Source of the DNA: Hemerocallis citrina
Lineage: Eukaryota > Streptophyta > Magnoliopsida > Asparagales > Asphodelaceae
Reading direction: 5' to 3'
Assembly (NCBI GenBank): GCA_017893485.1
Contig: CM030362.1
Coordinates: 185,278,175 to 185,342,174, forward strand
DNA: 64,000 nt
Part shown: positions 11,101-23,221 of the stretch, in pieces
Position numbering within the stretch: position 1 is the first letter of the stretch
Layout of the letters: the number at the start of each line of letters is the position of its first letter
Position numbers and translations under genes: made by a program
The notes under the pieces: model-generated
The model's database searches: none
What the model was told of the DNA's origin: nothing
Seen by the model: the letters and a program-made list of their open reading frames with translations, nothing else

Positions 11101-12812
11101 ACCGAGTGGAAATTTTTACTGACCACAAGAGTCTCAAGTATGTCTTCACTCAGAAAGAGCTAAATATGAGGCAGAGGCGCTGGTTAGAATTGATGGCTGA
11201 CTACGACATCAACTTGCAATATCACCCTGGTAAGGTGAACATGGTGCCAGATGCATTGAGCAGGAGATCAGCCGTCATGTGTTTGACTCAACAGAAGGAA
11301 CTTATCGAGCAGATGAGGAGATTAGACCTGAATGTGATTTTGCCAGGCACCGATCGCAGTTGCATGATGCTTCAGTTGCAGTCATCTTTGGTGGAGCAGA
11401 TCAAGGAAGCTCAGGCAGGTGATGAGCAGTTGCAGAAGTTCAGGGCAGAAGTTGAGGCAGGTTTGAGGACCGATATGATCATTCACTCCGATGGATCACT
11501 TCGCTTTGGGGCTAGGCTGTGTGTTCCAAAGGGCGAAGTTAGGCAGAAACTACTCGAGGAGGCCCACCAGTCAGCTTACTCTATTCATCCCGGTGGTACC
11601 AAGATGTATCGGGATTTGAAGCTCCACTTCTGGTGGCATGGCATGAAGAGGGCAGTGGCCAGATTCGTGTCTCAGTGCTTGATCTGCCAGCAGGTGAAGG
11701 CAGAACATCAGAGAACCGCCGGGTTGCTCCAGCCTCTTCCCATTCCGGAGTGGAAGTGGGAGCACATCACTATGGATTTTGTGACCGCCTTGCCACGGAG
11801 TCCCAAGGGTCACAACGCCATTTGGGTGATTGTCGACAGACTGACGAAGAGCGCTCATTTCATCCCCTTCAGAGTTGGTCAGTCTACTGAGAGTCTAGCA
11901 GAGAGATACATGCAGGAGATTGTCAGACTCCATGGGGTTCCGGTCAGCATCGTATCCGACAGGGATACCAGGTTCCGATCTCAGTTTTGGGAAAGCCTGC
12001 AGAACAGTCTTGGGAGCAAGCTGAAGTACAGTACAGCGTTCCATCCTCAGACAGATGGACAGTCAGAGAGGACCGTTCAGACCTTGGAGGATATGTTGAA
12101 GTCATGCGTGCTTCAGTTTGGAGGATCTTGGGAGGATCACCTACACTTAGTTGAGTTCTCGTACAACAACAGCTATCAGGCCAGTCTTAAAGCTGCACCG
12201 TACGAGGCATTGTATGGTCGGAAGTGCAGGTCGCCAGTATGCTGGGACGACATTGGTGAAAGGAAATTGTTGGGGCCAGATCTGATTATCAAGACAGTCG
12301 ACGCAGTGGCTCAGATTAGAAAGCACCTTGTAGCAGCTCAGGACAGGCAAAAGAAGTGGGCAGACGTCCACAGGAGGCCATTGGAATTTGAGGTAGGAGA
12401 CCATGTGTTCCTCAAGGTATCGCCGTGGAGAGGCGTTATCCGATTTGGAGGTGGAGGCAAGCTAAGCCCCAGGTTCATCGGGCCCTTCGACATTGTAGAG
12501 CGAGTAGGCAAGGTGGCCTATCGACTCGCGCTGCCGCCAGCCCTATCTGGAGTGCATGATGTCTTTCATGTCTCCCAGCTCAGGAGGTACATCAGGGATG
12601 AGAGTCATGTGATTGACTACTCGGAGTTGTCGGTACAGCCAGATTTGTCTTGTGAGATTTCGCCGGTCACTATCTTGGACAGGCGAGAGAAGGTGTTGAA
12701 GAACAAAGTTATAAAACTGGTTCGGGTTGCATGGAATCCTCACTCGCCGGGTGAGTCGACTTGGGAATTGGAAGAAGAGATCCAGAAGAAGTTCCCGCAT
12801 TTATTTCAGTAG
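8120..12812 (+). CDS. Gag-Pol polyprotein with chromodomain, two putative introns
   Basis: Start ATG at 8120 ([13 protein letters not shown]). Removing 8645-8730 and 9344-9489 joins three segments (8120-8644, 8731-9343, 9490-12812) into one open frame of 1,486 aa. Gag has a Q/M-rich coil near residues 20-60 and two CCHC knuckles at about 290-303 and 310-323. The protease motif DSGATHSF starts near residue 394. The RT has FIDD at 713-716. RNase H ([13 protein letters not shown]) follows. The integrase has an HHCC-type finger (HX29HX2C-like around CLIC) and DD35E residues D1142, D1203 and E1239. The last ~50 residues form a chromodomain (ILDRREKV to TWELEEE), which in the family directs integration to heterochromatin. 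All catalytic residues I can see are present. Without splicing, in-frame stops at both junctions would truncate the protein. Confidence 0.93.
8645..8730 (+). other. Putative intron 1 in gag (86 nt, phase 0)
   Basis: Donor CAG/GTTCGT, acceptor TTGAATCAG/GG, branch-like CTTAACTAAG about 20 nt upstream of the acceptor, U-rich interior. Removal joins ALTQ to GNRTVDEY, the usual uninterrupted gag sequence of this family. Left in, it introduces stops. The second Tekay-like copy at 61868-63200 has the same exons joined with no insertion at this site. Confidence 0.75.
9344..9489 (+). other. Putative intron 2 at the gag-protease boundary (146 nt, phase 1)
   Basis: Donor CAG/GTATAATT, acceptor CATCATAG/GT, strongly U-rich interior. 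Removal joins [17 protein letters not shown], in frame with the protease. A 140-nt interruption with GT..AG ends lies at the same codon and phase in the second copy (62126-62265). Confidence 0.75.
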
Positions 12813-12892
12813 TCTTGTTGTTCTTTCTTTTCTTTTGGGAGGTTACCCTATGTACTACAGGTCTGAATTTCGAGGACGAAATTCTGCTTGTT

Positions 12893-12906
12893 AGGTGGGT
12901 AGGATT
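12893..12906 (+). promoter_or_regulatory. Polypurine tract
   Basis: Purine-rich AGGTGGGTAGGATT directly before the 3' LTR, preceded by the CGAGGACGAAATTCT block common upstream of the PPT in this clade. It primes plus-strand synthesis. Confidence 0.7.
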
Positions 12907-15900
12907 TGTAACTCCTATTTCCCCTATTTATATTCTGTACTGTTTTGTGTCTCATTGTACTCTCTCGTCTATTTTGAGATCATGTAATTTGTTCTGATTG
13001 AATGAAATTATTATTCTTGTCTCAACTCAAATTGTGGGTTCTTTTATCAAATTCAATTGTGTGCCATTTGTACCGTTCTTCATGAGAAATGGACGGATTC
13101 TTCTCATTATCTCTCCCATCCGCATTTTTGTGCATTTTGACCATTTCTTCTGTTGGGCTCTTTTTGAAACGGATCCCCAAAACCCGCGAACCCGCAAACC
13201 CTATTATATAAATCCCTAACCCTAATCAAACCCTGTTACTGTTAAACCCTAATCTATACCCCGCCGCTAATCACCTTCTTCACCCCGTTCCCTTCTCCGT
13301 ATCTTTCGCACGCCATCAACCCAAATTCCTCCACTCCGATCACCATCGCCATACCCAATCCGCCTCGTCGACCCCCACAGCACCACCACCTCCACAAACT
13401 CCATCGACGTCGCCTCCGCCATCTCTCCAACCACCGAACTCCACCCTCTGTTCGAACCCAACAGCAGAATCGCCATCGCCGCGCCGTCGCTTCTCGACGT
13501 CGCACCATTGTCTCCGCCGTCGTCGTCGTCCTCGTCACAGTCGAAGCCATCACCGCGCAGTCGTCGCACTCACCCTCTCCCTCTCGCACTCTGTTTCGAT
13601 CGAAAGAACGAAGAAGAGAACGAACGAAGGAAGAAGACAGTGATATTGGCGGGATTTAATCTTGGCCATCAGATCACGTCAAGATCCGCGCTATCAGAGC
13701 CCACCTGATCGGTGTCCCGTGTTCTGGCCACAGCGGATCCCATTCCGCTGTACGCTGTTCGTCCCAGATCCGGTGCGCTGAAGCCATCTGATTCGCTACC
13801 GTTGCTGTACCGTGTTCGTGCCGCACCAGATCCGCTCGCTGTCCGTTGTTCTGGGCTGATCCTGTGTGCGGGGAAAACTCGATCTCCGATCAATTTTCGC
13901 ACGCGCTTTTTGAGGACTTTTTTCTGGATTTTTCTACCCAAATTGCTTCTACAAGCGGATCTAGTCATCGTCAAATTAAGGCAAGTATCCTTGTACATTT
14001 TATTGTTCTAGTACAAGCACACTTGAAATACTACAAATAGTTAGATTGTGACTCCCCTTTGAAATATCATTGTAAATCAATTTTGAACCTTCAAACCCAC
14101 AATTCTATGAGTCACAAAACTTCCTCGTATTAAATAATAATCAATTGGACTTTTTTACCCCCTTGAACACATGAATCACATGGACATATGAATTAAGGAG
14201 CCCTAAAATTGTAGATACATATATATTTAGTATTTTGATGAATTTGCGACTATTATGACTTGAAAAACATTTATTAGTTGCTGTTTTGACCTCCATGATT
14301 ATGTATTTATGCTACATAATGACTTAGACACCAAATAACATTTTTCCATGAAATCTACACTAGCAAGTTAATTCTACGTGTTGCTGTCTGAATATTCTTT
14401 TGCGGTTTTGACCCTTTTATCATTTGAATCTGGACCCGAGCCCTGAATAGAAATTGTAGATCCGGATGTGTAGATATCGATAGACTCCAAAATGTTTGAA
14501 TTTGGAGTTACGGTCTAGGAGTTATGGCAGTTATACTGCAGCTGTGTCAGTAGATGCAGATTTGCAAAACTGCTGTATATATTTACTTTGCAAACTAATT
14601 TAGCTGTGTAAACAGTGAGCGTTTGACTTGAAATTTCATATGTAGTTGCTAGATACCCTATAGGACATCCACAATTTTTCTTAGAATTAATCTACATTAT
14701 TTCAACTCTATTTCATATGCATAAATACAAATATACAAATTCTGCCTGAACAAATGTAATAAGCCGGGATTAAGGGAAAGACTATAGAGTGGACAACATA
14801 GGTAAGTGTACTCAGAAGGGGGCCCGTGTTTCCCAGTACTCGGTTCATGAACCTGTTGCATGTGATGTATTCGTGGAGTCAGTTACTTGACTCATGAACC
14901 TGTTGTATTCATGGACCCACTGTGTGGTCCTTGAACCTGTTAGTATTCACGAACTCGTTTCGTGAACCTGTTATTTAATTTCGTATTCATGAACCGTGCC
15001 TGCCTGATACCTGATACTTGATACCTGAAACCTAAGTACGCCGCCCTATAGATTCCATTACTAGGTCTAAACGCAACTGATTTGACTGTAGCAACCATGT
15101 AGTAAAAGTATGGATGCATGTCGTGCTACCTAGATAGTAATCACACAAGACTTGAACTTAATACCTGATACATGATTACCTGTTACCTGATTATCCTGTT
15201 ACCTGAATACTTGGTTACCTGATATCTGAAATAAGAAACCTGAACATGACACCTGAACATGACACCTGCAACTTGAAATATGAAACTTGATACGTAAAAC
15301 CTGACACATGAAACATGATACTTGATGTTAGTTACCCCTATAGGTGTACCTGACATGTGTTTCACCACTAGCAGTTGTTATCCAACCTAGTTATTAAGAT
15401 GATCCCTCTTGCTAGCTAGTTCTTAAATTTGTCCACTACTTCTTATAACTCTGCTTATTCTTGATTCCAATTCTTGTTTCCCTTACTTGTACATGTTTTC
15501 ACTATTTGTGGCCCTAGCTTGCACTAAGGGCATTTTCTCTTGTTTCCCCTTTGTTTCCCTGTTTATATTTTATTAAACAGACTTTGGAGACGAGCTTCCC
15601 GCAGGAATTGGTGAGCAAAGGTTCTAGCCTTCACATGGAGAAGAACTTGATTAGAACATTTGTTACTTGCATTATTTGTTTAATTTTGGATTATTATTTC
15701 TTGAAATTTGAGAACTTGTAACGGGCTGATGTTCCCGAGTTTAATTTGATTTAGACTTGAAACTACTTGGATATTTTATCATATTTCAGTTGTTTCTGTT
15801 GCTAATAAAGTATTCATGCATGCTTGGTTTTATATATCTCTCTTGTTATATACTTGTTGTGATGCTGAGTCGATCCTACAGCTTATGAATGATGTTAAGA

Positions 15901-15960
15901 TCATTCGCTGGGCTTCGTCACGTACTCGTATTTCTGTATTTTGGGAAGCGAGGCGTGACA
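12907..15960 (+). repeat. 3' LTR of chromovirus
   Basis: Same length and about 99% identical to 4895-7948. Starts TGTAACTCC and ends GGCGTGACA. Compensating single-base indels keep the length equal. Confidence 0.95.
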
Positions 15961-16148
15961 AAGCCCTTCACCAGTGAGCAAGAGATGTAGATATTCGGTG
16001 AGAAAAGTGTGTGATTACGTGGCTTACATGCCTTATCCAAAAGGAAAAGGTTTCTCTTCGGAAAGAAGGCCATTGCCAAAGTATCCTAATCGTGTGTCAA
16101 TGACAATGCAAATTAGGTAAACTAGCACCACTAAATTGAAGGATCTAA
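15961..16148. other. Short pre-insertion flank between two retrotransposons
   Basis: Begins with the AAGCC duplication and ends with TCTAA, the duplication of the next element. It continues the sequence left of 4890. A plus-strand frame reads DYVAYMPYPKGKGFSSERRP-like residues but is interrupted by stops. I do not recognise it. Confidence 0.5.
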
Positions 16149-17137
16149 TGTAAATCATCCTGGAGGGTGAATAGGGTGATTGTACGGAATTAAAAATTAA
16201 TAAAATAAAGTACAAAGTAAATAAAAGAGTGAAGAATAGCAAACACAGATGACGCAGCCATATAACATGGTTCGACCTCCAGGTCTACGTCCACACCACC
16301 TACATGTAGCAATTCTCCGCCACAAGCGTTCAACTATACTTAAAATCCTTTGTACAGTGATTCTCGGATTCAGGCCGAGAGACCTATTACACCCATAGGA
16401 CTTCCAATACAAGTCCCGTCAATCTCACCGAAGAGGAAAGAAAGAAAAACTAAAACTCAAGATCGTTAATGATCTTGACTGAAGAATACAGAAAAATTAT
16501 CGCTCACAATCGAATTGATTATTGAAAGATTAGTTCAGAATATTTTTCTCAGAAGTAATAGGGTGAAGAATACAGAGTGGATTCGTCCAATATAAATAGA
16601 CGGGGAAGTGTATCGATCAAAAATAGAAACGATACATTCCAAGAATACACACAGCGCAAAGTGCGATCGACCGATATATTGGTGCGGTCGACTGTTCAGC
16701 TCTCTGACGTAAAGTAGAGAGGTGAAAGGTCGACCGCTTCTCAAGCAACTCAAGGTTGCGGTCGACTGCGATGCGGTCGACCGTCATGTAGTACGGTCGA
16801 CCGGTATCGCGCTGTATATTCCGAATCCACTCTGTTTTCCTACCATAAACTAATCAATCTTTAATCAATCTTTTACAATTAAAATCTCACGAAAATAGAA
16901 AGAAAAATTAGGTCTTGACAGCTTTCTTGGAGACCAATTAATCATGAACTCTTTTTGAACATCTTCCTGTTTTGCTTGTATTTGCAATCTTTCTTTATTA
17001 CTTTCCTTGTTTGAATATTCTTGAATCTCTCTTGGATCTCTTATTGATATTATTTGATCCTAAAAATCTGAACAACTAACTTTAAACTTATTAGTATTAA
17101 TGAGCACGTTTTGTGCATACCAAACTAAGAATCAACA
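16149..17137 (-). repeat. 3' LTR of SIRE-like copia
   Basis: On the plus strand it starts TGTAAATCATCC and ends AAGAATCAACA. It carries several GGTCGACCG-type motifs at about 16665-16810 and a promoter-like TATAAATAG near 16602. Confidence 0.9.
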
Positions 17138-17150
17138 ACCTCCCCCTTTT
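17138..17150 (-). promoter_or_regulatory. Polypurine tract of SIRE-like copia
   Basis: On the minus strand AAAAGGGGGAGGT immediately before the 3' LTR. Confidence 0.8.
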
Positions 17151-18002
17151 CGTGTGAACAAAACATGTTAGAATGTTTGAAAATTTAAATAGCCCACATA
17201 AATACCCCCCCCCCCCCCGAATTTAGTATATCCTGTAACACAGATTTTCATTAGTAAGAGCTTTTAAGAGAGATGTAAATACTCTCCCTTAATTCAATGC
17301 CACCTGTTATACGGAACTATAACATATATAATTAGTGTAAAACTTTTGAAAACATATTTGTAGTTGAAAACATTCATAGAATCATTGTAAAGCATTTGAA
17401 AACATTTCATGAATACTTTAGACTTTATTTGAAAATATTCAAAAAAAAAACATTCTCCCCCTTTTTGGAACACACCAAGAGGGATTAAGTAAAAGAAAAG
17501 TGAATAAGATATTCCATTGAAAGCACGTTAAAAAAAAATTCATTAATCAAAATAGACAGGAGGGATAGAGTTTGAAAAGGACGAAATGTTAATGTAAAAG
17601 AGTGGAAGAGTATCTTCTTACATGAAACCGTTGATAGCGAGACTCTTTGCTATACAGTGAGAGCTCTTTATAATATCATAGATTCGAGATCCTCCCCAAT
17701 ACAAGTATAATGCAGAAAAAATGAATTTCAATAATCATATAAAAAAGAAAGAGGGTTTTAAAAAAGATTTTTAACGAAGACCAAAGAGGAGATCGATCGA
17801 CCGTACAGTCGATCGCAAAAGCGACGATTCAAAAAAAATTCTTGAGAGCATACTGGTCGACCGCTTGGTCAACCGCTAAACCAACAAAAGTCACAAAGGA
17901 CGGACCGGTCGACCGTACATGTTAAAACTTGGTGAAAACGAGAAACAACCAAAACCGAGACTGTGCCAGTCGACCGTACAGTCGACCGACACACAATTTT
18001 TT
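17151..18002 (-). other. 3' internal spacer with GTCGAC-motif cluster
   Basis: AT-rich non-coding spacer between pol and the 3' LTR. It contains a C-run (about 17206-17217) and, at about 17790-17995, a cluster of GGTCGACCG/CAGTCGACCG words like those in this element's LTRs. No envelope-like frame is visible. Confidence 0.6.
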
Positions 18003-19795
18003 TCAGGCTGAAAAGTCAATAACATTTAATTTGCCTTTCAAGAAATAAAAATGTTTTTCATCTAAAGGCTTGGTAAAAATATCAGCAAGTTGCGAATCAG
18101 TAGAAATATATTCAAATAAAATATCCCCCTTTTGAAAGTGATCTTTAATAAAATGATACCTAATATCAATGTGTATTGTGCGACTGTGTTGGTCAGAATT
18201 TTTGGTCATATGAACAGTGCTAGTGTTGGCACATTTTATTGGAATATGATCAAAGAATACCTTGTAATCTTTGAGAGTATATTTCATCAATAATACATGC
18301 GCACAACAAGATCCTACTGCGATATATTTAGCTTCGGCAGTAGAGAGAATTACAGAGTTTTGTTTCTTGGATGCCCAGGAGACAAGGCAGTTGCCCAATA
18401 AGTGATATGTACAAATGTGATTCATCTTTCTATCGGTCAAGCTACCGGCATTATCTGCATCAAAATATCCTACAAGAGACAAGGAGTACTCTTTTTATCG
18501 GTCAAGCTACCGGCATAATCTGCATCAAAATATCCTACAAGAGAAAATTTTCTATTTTTCGGATACCAAAGTCCAGTATTTGGTGTGCCTTTGAGATATC
18601 GAATGATACGTTTAACGGCAGCCAAATGTGATTCTTTGGGGCACGATTAAAAACGTGCGCATAAACAAACACTAAACATAATGTCATGACGGGATGCAGT
18701 AATATAAAGTAAACTACCAATCATACCTCGATAAGTAGAGATATCAACATTATTACCAGATTCATCTTCTGAAAGCTTGGTGGTAGTGGCCATAAGTGTT
18801 TTGTAAGCATTTGCAGTTTCAAGTCCAAACTTTTTGACTAATTCCTTTGCATACTTGGATTTATTTATAAAGATGCCATCCTTTCTTTGTTGTATTTGAA
18901 GCCCAAGGAAATAAGTTAGTTCTCCCATCATACTCATTTCGAATTCATCCTGCATTTGCTTTGAAAATTCCTTGCAAAGATTTTCATTAGTGGATCCAAA
19001 TATAATATCATCAATATATATTTGAACGATTAAAATATCTGTAGAAACATGTTTTATAAATAGTGTAGTGTCTACTTTTCCTTTTGAAAAACCTATATGA
19101 AGTAGAAATGAACTGAGTCGTTCATACCAAGCACGAGGAGCTTGCTTCAAACCATACAATGCTTTATCAAGACGGAATACATGATTTGGGTATGTGGGAT
19201 CAGTGAATCCCGGTGGTTGTGCAACATAAACTTCTTCTGAAATAAAACCATTTAAAAATGCACTTTTAACATCCATTTGAAAGAGAGTAAAATCCATATA
19301 AGCAGCAAATGCAAGTAAAATATGAATGGCTTCAAGCCGTACAACAGGTGCAAAAGTTTCATCAAAATCTACATCTTCTTGTTGATTATAATCTTGTGCA
19401 GCAAGACGGGACTTATTTCTAGTGATTGACCCGGATTCATCTAACTTGTTCCTAAACACCCACTTAGTTCCAAGTATAGTTCTATTATGAGGTCTAGGAA
19501 CAAGTCTCCATACTTGATTCCTTTTGAATTGATTAAGTTCTTCTTGCATGGTAATGATCCAATCATTATTTTGCAAGGCCTCCTTAATGTTCTTAGGTTC
19601 AAGTATGGAAGCGAATGCAGAAAAACACATGAAATTTTGAGCTTTTGTGCGAGTAGTTACTCCTTTTGACATGTCGCTTTGTATAAGAGTTGGTGGATGG
19701 CTAGACATAATTTTCCATGCGGGGCGTCTTTCACCTGTGGAAATTTGATGTTTTACATGTTCATCTTCCATGACATCAATTTGTTCTGCAGGCAT
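18003..19795 (-). pseudogene. Copia reverse transcriptase-RNase H, broken
   Basis: Minus strand. 18647-19795 reads as the RT: NQVWRLVPRPHNRTILGTKW, then ALYGLKQAPRAWYERL and YIDDIIFGST (catalytic YIDD intact). 18003-18482 reads as RNase H with YFDADNAGSLTDRK, STAEAKYIA and the copia end block QLADIFTKPLD. The two are out of frame and separated by a damaged stretch containing a local 65-bp duplication. It would copy the element RNA into cDNA if intact. Confidence 0.9.
18431..18544. repeat. Local tandem duplication in copia pol
   Basis: A 49-bp segment starting TATCGGTCAAGCTACCGGCA occurs at 18431-18479 and again at 18496-18544 with one base change. It arose after insertion and adds to the frame damage. 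Confidence 0.9.
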
Positions 19796-19804
19796 CTCTT
19801 CTAT

Positions 19805-20790
19805 TTACGATTTGGATGCATCTTCATCTTGATGAGATTTTTGATTTTGAGCATTCATATTTAGGTCTTCTTCAATGTGAACCTGTTTCTTTTCAACCTG
19901 AACACCTGTCTCATCATCATCAACAACATACAATATTTCTTTGGTGTAGGGATTAGTTTCATCAAAAATAATATCAATAGATTTCTGAACTGTGTATCTT
20001 CTTTTATTAAATACACGATATGCTTTGCTGAGAAGAGAATATCCTAAGAAGACACCTTTATCACTTTTACGATCAAATTTTTCCAAATTATCCAGAGTAT
20101 TTAAAATAAACACTTTACATCCGAAGACGCGAAAGTAACTTAAGTTGGGAATTTTGCCATAATATAGTTCAAAAGGAGTTTTCTCAAGATATTTTCTAAT
20201 GATTACTTGGTTAATTGTATAACATGCTGTATTGACAGTCTCCGCCCAAAATAATTTAGGTAAATCTTTTTCAGTAAGTATGGTTCGGGCAATTTCTTGA
20301 AGTGATCGATTTTTTCCTTTCAACAACCCCATTTTGTTGGGAAGTGCGAGGACAAGCGAACTCATGTTTTATTCCCTTTTTGTCACAAAAATGAGGTGAA
20401 GAGTTCGTTTTGAAATTCTCCACCATGATCACTATGAATAGTGACAATGGTGAGGCTTTTCTCATTTTCCACTCATCGACAGAATTTTTGAAATACATAC
20501 ATTGTGTCATCTTTTTGTGGCAAAAAGGCAACCCAAATAAATCTACTATAATCATAAACAATTACAAAAGCATATCGTACACCTTCATTACTACGTGTCC
20601 GTGATGGTCCAAAAAGATCCATGTGCAAGAGTTCAAGGGGTCTAGAAGTTGATACCATTTTCTTGGGTTTGTGAGAACTTTTAGTTTTCTTACCAAATTG
20701 GCACGACTTACACGGTTTATCTTTCTCAAATTTGATTTTAGGGATCCCCCTTACAAGCTCCTTGGTTACGAGTTTGTTGAGATTTTTCAT
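19805..20790 (-). pseudogene. Copia integrase, broken
   Basis: Minus-strand fragments in different frames: CKSCQFGKKTKSSHK and ELLHMDLFGPSRTRS (20473-20790), then CPRTSQQNGVVERKK and TACYTINQVIIRKYLEKTPF with VFGCKVFILN (19805-20561). These are the zinc-finger end, the DDE core start and the C-terminal part of copia integrase. Frameshifts lie near 20340-20480. Confidence 0.85.
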
Positions 20791-20868
20791 GGCCGTGTGT
20801 CCAAGTCTTCTATGCCATAACCAACCATCCTCATTTCTTACAACAAAGCACCTCGTATTTTCATGTGC

Positions 20869-21460
20869 TCATTCATTAGAATTTATAACATAAACATTAT
20901 TACATCGGTTAGCGAGAAGTAAACAAGATTTATCACTATCTAGGACAGTGCATGTATTTTTGTCAAAAGTAACGATGTAACCTTTATCACATAATTGGCT
21001 GACATTAATTAGATTATGTTTCAAACCTCTTACCAATAGAACATCCTCAATGGAGCATGAGGAACCAAAGTTTATTTTTTCTTTACCAATAGTTTGACCT
21101 GTGCTATTATCTCCAAAGATGATGTCATTTCCTCTTTCCCTTGATAGTGATGTAAAGTATCTGTTGTCACTTGTCATATGATTTGAGCATCCACTATCAA
21201 GGTACCACCGATCTCTAGTTTTGATACACTGAGGTACCTACATCAAGATTAGTAGGTATAATTTTGCGTGCCCAACTTTGTTTTGAACCTGCATTTTCAT
21301 CATTTCTTATCCACACAAAATTAGTATTCCTTTTTATTAAACAATTATATGAAATATGTCCTAATCTACAGCAGTAATGACATGTGATACGACTATGTCT
21401 TGAGTCATACACACTTGCATAGCTTTGGGTTGGTTTATGATTATGTTGGAGATTGTGCAA
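20869..21460 (-). pseudogene. Copia protease and pre-integrase region, broken
   Basis: The minus strand carries a CCHC knuckle (CHYCCRLGHISYNC), the protease motif WYLDSGCSNHMTS across 21178-21210 and then LKHNLINVSQLCDKGYIV, the classic copia block after the protease. A frameshift separates the knuckle part from the protease. Confidence 0.85.
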
Positions 21461-23047
21461 GTGTGTATGACATGATGATTTACATTTTTGATGGTGTATT
21501 GGCTCTTCGTAACCAAGCCCTCGATTATCATGATAAGATCTTGAATTTTTTGTAATAAGGTAATGAGCCCTTCATATTTTTCAACAATATTTTCAAGCTC
21601 AATTACTCTTTTACATAATATTTTCCTGGTCATCTCATCGTCTTTTGTGTTCCAACGAAGAGTGTCTAGTGTAGCATCAAGAATCCTATTTTGTTCAAGA
21701 GCTTCATTACATCCTTCCACTACCTCATCAAATTTCTTCTTACACTCTTTTAAATTATCTGTGAGTTTGGCGATATAATCAGGTTTCTCATGAATTTCTC
21801 TTAAGTGATCATCACGCGTTGCTAAAGATTCTCAAATTTGTTGTTTTAGGATTTCATTTTCCTCTAGCAATACATCATGATCTTTTCTAAATGACTCAAT
21901 TTTTTCCATGATCAAGGTATTCTTATTTTTCAGTTTTTGATTTTTTTGTAATACAAGAGTCATGGGTATCATTTGAAATTTATTTATATTGCCTAAGTTC
22001 ACGACTTAATTTCTTAGCATAGTCTTTCAAACCATTATACATGTCTACTAGCTCATCATAAGTGGGTTCTTCGATTACCTCTTCTTAGAATGGTGATTGC
22101 ACCTCACCATTTCCAAGAGCCATGAAGCCGTCGTCATCGTAGCCTTGATCTCCCTCACTTGAATCGGAGTCTAACCATGTTGCCTTTAGCGCCTTCTTTT
22201 TCAGACTTGGATTTGAGCGGTAGTAGTCCCTGTTCCTGTCTTGTGAGACGGGACAATTTGCACGAATATGTCCAGGCTTCTTGCACTTATAACACACATC
22301 ATCTTTATCCTTCTCCATTTCTCCTTGGTACCAGCCATATTTTTTATGTTTGAGGTACTTACAAAATTATTTTGTCAATAGAGCACTATCCTCGTCTGAC
22401 TCCTCACGGTCTGAATTTATTTTTGATGGTCGAGATTTTTTTTGCCTTCAGTGCAATGATTTTCTCTTCGGTCTTTGGTTTAATCCCAATATTTTGTCTG
22501 TATCTTTTTGTTTCCGATTCATCTCGCACGTCTTCAGCTTTCCTTGAAATATGTAGTAGTCAAATCCCTACTCTTCAAGAGTCTCCCTCATTGCAGCGGC
22601 CTCTACATCCCATTATGGCGTGAGACAGCTTATGAGCTTTCCGACCTTTCGGTCATCAACTAGCCCCTTACCTAAGTTCTCAAGTTCGTGGGCAATGATA
22701 TCGAAGCGGGCGAGCATTTGATCCACATTTTTCCCTGGCAACATGCGAAACACATCAAACTTATAGAAACATAAATTAACTTTAGCTTTTACCTCAGAAG
22801 CGGTTCTCTCATGCCGCTTCAACATGTTATTCCAGATCTCGTATGTTGTCTTACAGTTTCGCCCACATCGCATTAGTTTTTCATTGTTCAACCCTGCATA
22901 GAGAGCCGTCATGACTTTGGAATTTGCTATCTTGAGGGCCAACTCTGCTTTTGTGAAGGATGTCTTCTCGTCGCTAACTGGAATATCTATTTTATTGATG
23001 CACACATTCCATACTTCTTCTCCAAGCATATGTAGAAAATAAGACAT
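21461..23047 (-). pseudogene. Copia gag, broken
   Basis: Minus strand. 22613-23047 has gag helices (TYEIWNNMLKRHERTASEVK, LARFDIIAHELENLGKGL). 22085-22318 has a CCHC knuckle CYKCKKPGHIRANC followed by an acidic DSDSSEGDQGYDDDG segment. 21461-22084 is a coiled-coil-like region with stops. Capsid and nucleocapsid functions are lost. Confidence 0.85.
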
Positions 23048-23208
23048 ACGAACTTTTCAAACATCATAGCATTTCCCATAAAAAATGGTGATCGTGTAAG
23101 GCTTGTCCCATTGGAGATGAATGGCTCCGATGAGTACAAGTTTTCGGGAGGAGGGATTTCGGCCATTGGACATTTTGCTTAGGCTTTTAAGCTTTTGATA
23201 AGCACCTC

Positions 23209-23220
23209 GCTCTGATACCT
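23209..23220 (-). promoter_or_regulatory. PBS of SIRE-like copia
   Basis: Minus strand AGGTATCAGAGC lies two bases inside the 5' LTR end. It matches the tRNA-iMet complement except for the first base. Confidence 0.8.
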
Positions 23221-23221
23221 C

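Larger units (their letters stand above)
4895..15960 (+). mobile_element. Complete Ty3/gypsy chromovirus (Tekay/Del-like), young
   Basis: Full-length element of 11,066 bp: 5' LTR 4895-7948, PBS 7959-7970, gag-pol 8120-12812, polypurine tract 12893-12906, 3' LTR 12907-15960. A perfect 5-bp TSD AAGCC lies at 4890-4894 and 15961-15965. Both LTRs are 3,054 bp and I count roughly three dozen differences between them by eye (about 1%), so insertion was recent. The C-terminal chromodomain and long LTRs point to the Tekay/Del clade. The polyprotein is open throughout once two putative introns are removed, so the copy may still be active. Confidence 0.96.

Noticed and set aside
10260..12404. Minus-strand open frames opposite gypsy pol
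   Set aside because: Shadows of the long coding frame. No domain content.
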